NCBI GenBank assembly: GCA_944393615.1
Contig: CALYAQ010000027.1
Location: 1-38,334 of the forward strand
Reading direction: 5' to 3'
Length of the DNA stretch: 38,334 bases
Source of the DNA: an uncultured Clostridia bacterium
Lineage (GTDB): Bacteria > Bacillota > Clostridia > TANB77 > SIG350
Shown: positions 33,159-38,334 of the stretch, piece by piece
Position numbering within the stretch: position 1 is the stretch's first letter
Layout of the letters: each line of letters starts with the position of its first letter
Translations under genes and position numbers: made by a program
Notes under the pieces: model-generated
Told to the model about the DNA's origin: nothing
What the model saw: only the letters and a program-made list of their open reading frames with translations
Databases searched by the model: none

Positions 33159-34211
33159 ATGGAATTTGAAGAAAAATTAAAAGAATATATTAAAAGAATT
33201 GAAAATTTAAAAAAAGTTATATCTACTGAAGAGGCGACTAAAACATCGTTAATTATGCCATTTTTTCAGTTATTAGGATATGACATTTTTAATCCGCACG
33301 AATTTACACCTGAATACACTGCCGATGTAGGTATTAAAAAAGGCGAAAAAGTTGATTATGCAATTAATTTAGATGGTCAAGTTGCAATTTTAATAGAGGC
33401 AAAATCAATAAATGAAAAATTAGAAAAACACGATTCTCAATTATTTAGATATTTTGGTACAACAACAGCAAAATTAGCAATACTAACAAATGGTATTATT
33501 TATAAATTTTATACTGATTTAGAAGAAACAAATAAAATGGATGCTATACCATTTCTTGAAATAAATCTTGAAACAGCCAAGGATAATGATATTATGGAGC
33601 TAAAGAAATTTTGCAAAGAACAGTTTGATATAACTTCAATAATTAGTTCAGCCTCTAATTTAAAATACGCTAATCAAATAGAGAAAATATTATTAGAGGA
33701 ATTTACAAATCCATCTGATGAATTTATAAAATTAATCTTAAATAAAGGGATTTATGATGGCGTAAAAACTCAAAATGTAATAGATAAATATAAACCTATA
33801 CTAAAAAAATCAATAACACATTATATAAATGAATTGGTTAATAAACGATTACAATCTGCATTAAACAATTCTAATAGTGAAAATTCTGAAGAATTAGCTA
33901 CTACTGTAGATACAGAAGAAAGTATAATAACTACAACTGAAGAACTTGAAAGTTATTATATTGTAAAATCCATCTTAGCTGAATTTGTTAAACCAGATAC
34001 AATATATTACAAAGATACTTATAGTTATTTTGGCATTTTATACGAAAATAAAGTTACTAAATGGTTATGTAGAGTATATTTAAAAGAAAGTGTTAAGTAT
34101 ATAATAGTTCCTGATGCTGACAAAAAGGAAGTTAGATATGAAATAGATAATATTGCTGATATATATAAATATAAAGATAAAATAACAGAGAGATTATTAA
34201 CTTTTATGTAG
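33159..34211 (+). CDS. Stand-alone HsdR_N-like PD-(D/E)XK nuclease
   Basis: 350 residues. The N-terminal about 170 residues match the type I restriction R-subunit N-terminal domain: VDYAINLDGQVAILIEAKS with Asp66 and Glu80-x-Lys82 as the nuclease triad. No helicase motor is present, so it is not an R subunit. The C-terminal half is helical, with an acidic linker near 240-265 and a final alpha/beta segment. It lies 27 bases after the repressor and is probably co-transcribed, hence made in the lysogen. A defence or superinfection-exclusion role is inferred. Confidence 0.72.
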   Translation: MEFEEKLKEYIKRIENLKKVISTEEATKTSLIMPFFQLLGYDIFNPHEFTPEYTADVGIKKGEKVDYAINLDGQVAILIEAKSINEKLEKHDSQLFRYFGTTTAKLAILTNGIIYKFYTDLEETNKMDAIPFLEINLETAKDNDIMELKKFCKEQFDITSIISSASNLKYANQIEKILLEEFTNPSDEFIKLILNKGIYDGVKTQNVIDKYKPILKKSITHYINELVNKRLQSALNNSNSENSEELATTVDTEESIITTTEELESYYIVKSILAEFVKPDTIYYKDTYSYFGILYENKVTKWLCRVYLKESVKYIIVPDADKKEVRYEIDNIADIYKYKDKITERLLTFM

Positions 34212-34215
34212 CCCA

Positions 34216-34256
34216 CCCGTTACCACGGCGATGCAAGAGAGGATGTGATTGTATGG
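34216..34256 (+). repeat. 41-bp leader repeat, copy 1 (before dinD remnant)
   Basis: CCCGTTACCACGGC...ATGCAAGA...AGGATGTGAT and ATGG match 34483-34523 at 36 of 41 positions, with identical spacing to the start codon. It contains a CCGT-TACC-ACGG mini-hairpin and the ribosome site. Confidence 0.8.
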
Positions 34257-34318
34257 GGAATAATGATTTAATTAAACAAACCGAAAAAACTTTTGAGGAA
34301 ATAAATTATCGTTTTTAA
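34253..34318 (+). pseudogene. DinD-like N-terminal fragment
   Basis: Twenty-one codons, MGNNDLIKQTEKTFEEI and four more residues, then stop. The 'LIKQTEKTFEEI' start is typical of DinD/BRO-type antirepressor-like proteins, which run to about 280 residues. The rest of the gene is missing. A strong AGAGGATGTGAT leader still precedes it. Likely a truncated remnant; a real 21-residue peptide cannot be excluded. Confidence 0.5.
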
Positions 34319-34349
34319 TAATTTTTTTATAAAAAAACGTATATTTTTA

Positions 34350-34378
34350 TTGACAATGATCATATTATATTATATAAT
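34350..34378 (+). promoter_or_regulatory. Promoter of the RhuM-Fic gene
   Basis: TTGACA (34350-34355), 17-base spacer, TATAAT (34373-34378): consensus in both boxes. Predicted start near 34385, leaving a leader of about 135 bases. Confidence 0.8.
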
Positions 34379-34395
34379 CTTATTAAGACTTAACT

Positions 34396-34468
34396 ACACA
34401 TTATGTAAATAATGTGTCAGTCACAAGAAGATTTAGGATGGTCATTTCGACCATCCGATTTTTATTTT
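34396..34468 (+). promoter_or_regulatory. Structured leader with terminator-like hairpin
   Basis: Hairpin 1: ACACATTAT / ATAATGTGT, loop GTAA (34396-34417). Hairpin 2: GGATGGTC / GACCATCC, loop ATTTC (34436-34456), followed by GATTTTTATTTT, which looks like an intrinsic terminator. It is upstream of the gene in the same transcript, so it is an attenuator or marks a short leader RNA. The frame that begins at ATG 34412 has no ribosome site. Confidence 0.6.
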
Positions 34469-34482
34469 AATAAAAAAGATGC

Positions 34483-34523
34483 CCCGTTACCACGGCAATG
34501 CAAGAAAGGATGTGATACAATGG
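34483..34523 (+). repeat. 41-bp leader repeat, copy 2 (before RhuM-Fic)
   Basis: Second copy of the repeat at 34216-34256, ending at the ATG of the RhuM-Fic gene. Five differences in 41 positions, three of them just before the ATG. Confidence 0.8.
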
Positions 34524-35476
34524 AAAAAAATAATGAAATAATCATTTTTGAAAATCAAAATGTAAAATTAGAAGTAAATATGAAAGATGAAACAGTTTGG
34601 TTGAATTTAGAACAATTATCTAAACTATTTGATAGAGATAAATCTGTTATTTCTAGACACATAAAAAATATTTTTTATGAAGAAGAATTGGAAACAAATT
34701 CAACCGTTGCAAAATTTGCAACAGTTCAAAATGAAGGTGGCAGAAGTGTTACAAGAGATATTGAATATTATAACCTAGATGTTATAATTTCCGTCGGTTA
34801 TCGTGTTAAATCTCAAAATGGTGTTATCTTTAGAAAATGGGCTACTTCTATTTTAAAAGATTATATGTTAAAAGGTTATGCTGTTAATCAAAAAAGACTA
34901 GATTATTTAGAAAAAACAATTAAGTTAATAGATATCGCTAATAGAATTGATGAAAGACTTGAAACAAATGACGCAAAAGAAATTCTAAAAGTAATAGGTA
35001 ATTATTCTAAAGCTTTAAATCTCCTAGATGATTACGACCATAAAACTTTAGAAAAGCCAAATGGCAATATTGACGAAAGAAAAATTAATTACAAAGAATG
35101 CTTAAACATTATAAGTAAATTGAAATTTAATGAAGAAAGTTCTTTATTTGCAATAGAAAGAGAACAAGGATTAGAAGCAATAATAGGAAATATATATCAA
35201 AGTTTTGCTGGAGAAGATGTTTACAAAAGCATTGAAGAAAAATCAGCTAATTTCCTATACCTAATCGTTAAAAATCATGTTTTTACAGATGGTAACAAAA
35301 GAATTGCAGCCACTCTATTTATATACTTCTTAAATTTTTATGGCATATTATATAAAAACCAAACACAAGTAATTGATAATAACACTTTAACTGCATTAAC
35401 CTTACTAATTGCCGAATCTAATCCAAAAGAAAAAGAGGTTATGATTGATTTAATAATGAACTTTTTAAAGGAATAA
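34520..35476 (+). CDS. RhuM-type protein with C-terminal Fic domain
   Basis: 318 residues from MEKNNEIIIF. The start has AAAGGATGTG upstream and is preferred to an in-frame ATG at 34412 inside a hairpin. N-terminal RhuM domain: VWLNLEQLSKLFDRDKSVISRHIKNIF (about 26-52) and NLDVIISVGYRVKSQNGVIFRKWATSILKDYMLKGY (about 85-120), a DNA-binding-like antirepressor relative. C-terminal Fic motif HVFTDGNKR at 253-261 with all key residues. Fic enzymes transfer AMP or other groups to proteins. No separate antitoxin gene is obvious. It lies between the nuclease and the integrase, so it is cargo of the lysogeny arm. Confidence 0.82.
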   Translation: MEKNNEIIIFENQNVKLEVNMKDETVWLNLEQLSKLFDRDKSVISRHIKNIFYEEELETNSTVAKFATVQNEGGRSVTRDIEYYNLDVIISVGYRVKSQNGVIFRKWATSILKDYMLKGYAVNQKRLDYLEKTIKLIDIANRIDERLETNDAKEILKVIGNYSKALNLLDDYDHKTLEKPNGNIDERKINYKECLNIISKLKFNEESSLFAIEREQGLEAIIGNIYQSFAGEDVYKSIEEKSANFLYLIVKNHVFTDGNKRIAATLFIYFLNFYGILYKNQTQVIDNNTLTALTLLIAESNPKEKEVMIDLIMNFLKE

Positions 35477-35548
35477 AATTACAAATACAAAAAAGACAAC
35501 GGAACATTCTTGGCGGAAGACCGTTATCTACATACAAAAGAGAAAATT

Positions 35549-35598
35549 CTCTTGTTTGGTATAAATATTTTATATTAAATATACCAACTTTACAAGAG
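35549..35598. promoter_or_regulatory. Inverted repeat upstream of the integrase
   Basis: CTCTTGT-TTGGTATA (35549-35563) pairs with TATACCAA-cttt-ACAAGAG (35580-35598), 15 matches and one 4-base bulge, centre AT-rich. It lies 35 bases before the integrase start. It could bind a regulator (for example a missing excisionase) or fold in RNA. Confidence 0.5.
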
Positions 35599-35633
35599 AA
35601 CAAATGTTTAAAATTTAAGGAGGTATTTTTATT

Positions 35634-36692
35634 ATGGCTGGAACTATAATTGACAAAGGAAATAACAAATATCTATTAAGATATATGTATAATAAAAAAA
35701 GATATAATAAAACTGTTACTGCTACAACACCAAAAAAAGCAGAAAAAATGTTGGATGAATGGATATATGAAATTGAACACAATCAAGAACAAGATAAATC
35801 TACAATGTACTTTAATGACTTTACTAAAATGTGGCTTAACGATTATGTCTACAATAACCTCGAATTAAGAACACAAGAGTACTATGAAAATTTATTAAAA
35901 CAAAATATATATGATTATTTTAATGGTTATAAATTAGATGAAATAAAAAGAAATCACATAATTGAATTTATTAACAGTTTACAAACGAAGTATACAAAAA
36001 CTTCATTACGCCAATATAGAAACTGTCTTGTAACAATATTTAATTATGCTATAAAATTAGATATATTAAATTCTAATCCTGCAACATTAGTAGATTTGCC
36101 AAAAGGCAAAATAGTAGAAAAAAAAGAAAATGTAATCTCTGAAGAAAATTTAAAAAACGTTATTAAATTAATAGATAACGATAATATACCTTTAGATAGA
36201 AAATTAATTCTAAAAATAGCTTTATTTGGTGGGCTAAGAAGACAAGAGATATTAGCTTTAACTATAGATGATATAAATGCAAAAGAAAATTATATATCAA
36301 TCAATAAAGCCATATCTAAATCTAGAAGATGTGGTATATATGTTAAAGAAACTAAAACAAAAAATTCTAATAGAATAGTTTACTTGCCTTCTAATATAAT
36401 AAAACAAATTCTATCTTTAGAAGTAAAAAAAGACAATAGATTATTTGAATATGATCCTGATTATATTTCTAAATGGGTATACAAATGGGTAAAAAAACAT
36501 AATCTAGAACATTTTAGTTTGCACGGATTAAGACATACAACAGCTACAACACTAATAGCAAACGGCATTGATTATAAAACTGTTTCTGCTGTTTTAGGAC
36601 ATTCTAACACTTCTACAACTTTAAATATATACACACATAAAGTAAATAGCAATATCAAAAAAGCTAGTGAGATTTTTAATAACTTAACGTAA
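35634..36692 (+). CDS. int: Tyrosine site-specific integrase
   Basis: 352 residues. N-terminal arm-binding-type domain (1-50, NNKYLLRYMYNKKRYNKTVTA), then a SAM-like core-binding domain (about 55-155) and the catalytic domain. Catalytic residues: Arg202 (GGLRR), His297 and Arg300 (HGLRHT), His323 (LGHS) and Tyr333 (NIYTH). Complete length and start after AAGGAGG. It is adjacent to attR, as usual, and TTGGCAC arm-type sites flank both att cores. No excisionase gene follows or precedes it in this window. Confidence 0.96.
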   Translation: MAGTIIDKGNNKYLLRYMYNKKRYNKTVTATTPKKAEKMLDEWIYEIEHNQEQDKSTMYFNDFTKMWLNDYVYNNLELRTQEYYENLLKQNIYDYFNGYKLDEIKRNHIIEFINSLQTKYTKTSLRQYRNCLVTIFNYAIKLDILNSNPATLVDLPKGKIVEKKENVISEENLKNVIKLIDNDNIPLDRKLILKIALFGGLRRQEILALTIDDINAKENYISINKAISKSRRCGIYVKETKTKNSNRIVYLPSNIIKQILSLEVKKDNRLFEYDPDYISKWVYKWVKKHNLEHFSLHGLRHTTATTLIANGIDYKTVSAVLGHSNTSTTLNIYTHKVNSNIKKASEIFNNLT

Positions 36693-36693
36693 A

Positions 36694-36711
36694 TTGGCAC
36701 AAAATTGGCAT
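36694..36711 (+). promoter_or_regulatory. Integrase arm-type sites, right arm
   Basis: TTGGCAC at 36694 and TTGGCAT at 36705, 11 bp apart, in the same orientation as the three left-arm copies. About 40 bp from the attR core. Confidence 0.65.
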
Positions 36712-36751
36712 AAAAAAACAAGTTGTCCGCATATATCAACACATATATATA

Positions 36752-36850
36752 ACTGTAAATCTGCTCTCTTCGGGGTACGATGGTTCGAATCCATCCCTGC
36801 CCACCAGTCTTGTGAATACTGATATATATGTATTTGCAAGACTTTTTTAT
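36752..36850. repeat. attR (displaced tRNA-Tyr 3' half plus terminator)
   Basis: Perfect copy of 15269-15345 up to 36828, then one mismatch and a further 21 matching bases. The 3' half of tRNA-Tyr ends at 36806. It has no 5' half, so it is not a functional tRNA. Confidence 0.95.
36806..36848 (+). terminator. Terminator in attR, likely ends integrase transcript
   Basis: Same hairpin as at 15323-15365 (36806-36819 with 36830-36843, then T-run); the single difference between copies is in the loop. Confidence 0.8.
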
Positions 36851-36923
36851 ATTCTCATTTTCTCCGTTTTTATACCCCTTTTTCCATAAAAATCTACCCT
36901 ATATTTTTCCTGTTTTTTAAGCA

Positions 36924-37006
36924 AAAAAAGAGGAACAACCGCTCCTCTAAAAGTTGTAATGACATGTTAGATTATTCAGCTAACACTTTAGCTATAAATT
37001 TTTTTA
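36924..37006 (-). pseudogene. Left-end remnant of a second related prophage
   Basis: Closely matches 15464-15546: it has the terminator hairpin (36929-36948) and the last codons of the 73-residue gene, IKKFIAKVLAE-stop. Differences are a few substitutions, including a silent GTA to GTG and pairing-preserving changes in the hairpin. The rest of the gene is absent. The 70 bases between attR and this fragment do not match the left arm of the intact prophage and lack TTGGCAC sites. Confidence 0.8.
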
Positions 37007-37034
37007 TCAAATAAAAAATAGGCTTGTACACATA

Positions 37035-37064
37035 TTGACAAATCACTACTTAATATTGTATAAT
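37035..37064 (+). promoter_or_regulatory. Promoter of a small RNA
   Basis: TTGACA (37035-37040), 18-base spacer, TATAAT (37059-37064). It faces rightwards into a short region that ends in a terminator, with no ORF between. Confidence 0.7.
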
Positions 37065-37070
37065 AAAAAT

Positions 37071-37153
37071 AGATAAAGGTACCGCAAAACGGTTAGCCAA
37101 ATATTTTGAGATAATCGTCTCTTCATCTGCTAAAACAGGGCGATTATTTTTTT
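37071..37153 (+). ncRNA. Antitoxin-like small RNA (RatA type)
   Basis: Predicted about 83-base transcript. It begins near AGATAAAGGTACCG, contains an ACCG-CAAAA-CGGT stem, and ends in an intrinsic terminator: ATAATCGTC (37111-37119) with GGCGATTAT (37139-37147) and seven T. Its 3' end overlaps the end of a hydrophobic mini-ORF on the opposite strand, the layout of TxpA-RatA-type loci. No full-length Lys/Ile-rich toxin start is visible, so the locus may be decayed. Confidence 0.5.
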
Positions 37154-37203
37154 ATATTATCATTTCTGATAACACTTATAACTAATATTCCAAATGCTAT
37201 CAT
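37144..37203 (-). CDS. Type I toxin-like hydrophobic mini-ORF, possibly degenerate
   Basis: Reads MIAFGILVISVIRNDNIKK, 19 residues. The hydrophobic MIAFGILVISVI core with a charged tail resembles the small holin-like type I toxins of Firmicutes, which usually have about ten more N-terminal residues. A TTG three codons upstream extends it slightly; an ATG at 37212-37214 region is followed at once by a stop in another frame, suggesting a damaged start. The 3' end overlaps the small RNA terminator. Confidence 0.4.
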   Translation of the reverse strand: MIAFGILVISVIRNDNIKK

Positions 37204-37262
37204 CTCACGCAAACATTATATCTTTTGCCTTACCCAGTATTATTTTCCATATTTTGTATATA

Positions 37263-38334
37263 TTATATATTGACATTAGTATTATTTTTTGGTATACTAG
37301 TGTTATTAATAGAATTCATATCACTAGATTTACTTGCTGAAATATGCAATTTTGACGTGGTATGAATTTTATTAATTTCATAAAAATGTTTATTTCCTTT
37401 TTTATCAACGCCTATGTTTACTAGCCCCTCAAAAAGTACACCTCTTATCTCAAAGAAAATTGTATAATATACCCAATTAGGAAATTTACTTGTATCTTTA
37501 TTTGGAAGAGCATTATCAATTTTTCGTGCAATTTTTAATACATTTTTTAACTCTATAGAAAGTTTCATTTTTTCTTTTATATACTTTGTTCTTTGACTTG
37601 GAGCCGTATATTTATTTATCCCCTTACTTCCAATTCTTGCCTCTTCGTTCTTATCCAATACAGTAGTTCCTTTTAAATAGTCCTGCATATACATTTTGGC
37701 CACCTTGCTATAATCTTTTTCTTCTATTCCTTCAAATATATTTTGGTCTGTATCCACTTTGACAAATTCAATTCCCTGTTCATCTTGCTGTATACTATAT
37801 TTATTATATCTTCCTTGTCTAATATACTCACTATTATATGCATTTTCAAACTTCTTTTTTAATGCCTGCACAAATCTTTTTTCCTCTGTTCCTAATATAT
37901 TAGTCTTCAGTTCTTTTATCCATTTAATAATCTTTTGGAATACATTTAACTTTTTGTTTATTAATTCATTTAAATATAGTTGATTTCCTAATACTGTTGC
38001 TACTATATCATTTGTTGCCTCTATTTTTATATTTAAACCTCTTTTACTCAACTTGTGTTTTTTATAATATTTAAGATATGTATTTTTTAGTTCTTCATAC
38101 GCTTCTTTATATCCTGTTTTATCTTTTGCGTATTCATGTACTAGCATATGTATTTCTCTATATTCTTTACTTCCTTGCATATCATGTAACATTTCATGCA
38201 CTATAACAAATTCTAACGGTTGCCTTGCTTTTGTGTTTATTTTACATGTTCTCATATTTGAAATATACATACCATTTATATTTTCTTCTAACATATTATT
38301 AATTTCAACTTTTACATCTCTGTTTTTAGTAAAC
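37263..38334 (-). CDS. Phage polymorphic-toxin-type protein: metallopeptidase-like HExxH plus C-terminal nuclease-like domain (5' end outside window)
   Basis: The frame is open to the window edge; at least 356 residues, and the ATG at 38294 is internal since upstream codons (FTKNRDVKVEINN) continue the family pattern. VIVHEMLHDMQG (residues 31-42 from that ATG) has a zincin HExxH motif. The C-terminal about 130 residues (LPNKDTSKFPNWVYYTIFFEIRG... GNKHFYEINKI) look like a BECR (barnase/EndoU/RelE-like) toxin domain found at the end of MuF and large polyvalent phage proteins. It lies beyond attR, next to the second-prophage remnant. A head-protein N-terminal part is expected upstream. No immunity gene follows. 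Confidence 0.6.
   Translation of the reverse strand, partial: FTKNRDVKVEINNMLEENINGMYISNMRTCKINTKARQPLEFVIVHEMLHDMQGSKEYREIHMLVHEYAKDKTGYKEAYEELKNTYLKYYKKHKLSKRGLNIKIEATNDIVATVLGNQLYLNELINKKLNVFQKIIKWIKELKTNILGTEEKRFVQALKKKFENAYNSEYIRQGRYNKYSIQQDEQGIEFVKVDTDQNIFEGIEEKDYSKVAKMYMQDYLKGTTVLDKNEEARIGSKGINKYTAPSQRTKYIKEKMKLSIELKNVLKIARKIDNALPNKDTSKFPNWVYYTIFFEIRGVLFEGLVNIGVDKKGNKHFYEINKIHTTSKLHISASKSSDMNSINNTSIPKNNTNVNI

Larger units (their letters stand above)
15269..36828. mobile_element. 21.5-kb prophage integrated in tRNA-Tyr, apparently deleted
   Basis: Bounded by 77-bp perfect direct repeats (15269-15345 and 36752-36828; offset 21,483 bases). The right end has the integrase and lysogeny genes on the plus strand; the remainder is structural and lysis genes on the minus strand. 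Head and tail genes from portal to fibre are present and open, with a sheathless tail, so siphovirus-like. No terminase, helicase, primase, SSB, recombinase or excisionase gene is visible, and the portal gene lacks its 5' end. Typical relatives would be near 40 kb. Confidence 0.93.

Noticed and set aside
33159-34211. Complete type I restriction system
   Set aside because: No helicase domain, no HsdM or HsdS genes nearby.
34412-34519. In-frame upstream start of the RhuM-Fic gene, adding 36 residues
   Set aside because: The ATG lies in a hairpin with no ribosome site, and the codons run through a terminator-like structure; the ATG at 34520 has a good site.
36752-36806. Second tRNA-Tyr gene
   Set aside because: Only the 3' half is present; it is the displaced part created by integration.

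Overview
Low-GC, AT-rich Firmicutes chromosome, most likely an uncultured gut-type member of the Clostridia. This rests on the codon bias, the ylxW/X-sbp-ftsA-ftsZ division cluster, the rsfS-leuS neighbourhood and the many prophage-type genes; species cannot be given from sequence alone.

Layout. (1) 1-117: 5' end of a group IIC intron on the minus strand, inserted just after the leuS terminator. (2) 122-5773: minus-strand operon DUF5711 - CvpA - LCP/LytR - rsfS - leuS. (3) 5806-7908: a large pilin-like, Ig-repeat surface protein whose C-terminal lectin-like domain looks like a diversity-generating-retroelement target, with an unusual (GT)10 mini-ORF and hairpin upstream. (4) 7995-13187: minus-strand division cluster ftsQ - DUF881 - sbp - dtd, then ftsA - ftsZ from their own promoter. 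(5) 13240-15070: an orphan plus-strand membrane protein. (6) 15110-15365: tRNA-Met(CAT) and tRNA-Tyr(GTA). (7) 15269-36828: a 21.5-kb prophage in the 3' half of tRNA-Tyr, bounded by a 77-bp perfect direct repeat, with 11-bp-spaced integrase arm-type sites at both ends. (8) 36829-38334: the left-end remnant of a second, related prophage, a type I toxin-antitoxin-like locus, and the 3' part of a phage polymorphic-toxin gene that runs off the window.

The prophage has a complete-looking siphovirus-type structural and lysis set on the minus strand: portal, MuF, scaffold, capsid, connectors, tail tube, frameshifted tail chaperone, tape measure, hub, fibres, holin candidates and amidase. It also has a lysogeny arm on the plus strand: S24 repressor, HsdR_N-like nuclease, dinD remnant, RhuM-Fic protein and integrase. 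It has no terminase, no replication genes and no visible excisionase. The portal gene lacks its usual N-terminus and lies directly behind the cro-like gene. The simplest reading is one large deletion that fused the late structural operon to the repressor-controlled early promoter.

Points worth most attention: the MuF protein carries a C-terminal toxin-like domain and is followed, with an 11-nt overlap, by a 52-codon candidate immunity gene; a canonical TTTTTTA -1 frameshift site lies in the tail-chaperone gene; a 41-bp leader is repeated with identical spacing before the dinD remnant and the RhuM-Fic gene; and tandem prophage occupancy of tRNA-Tyr is visible as a duplicated gene 3' end outside attR.
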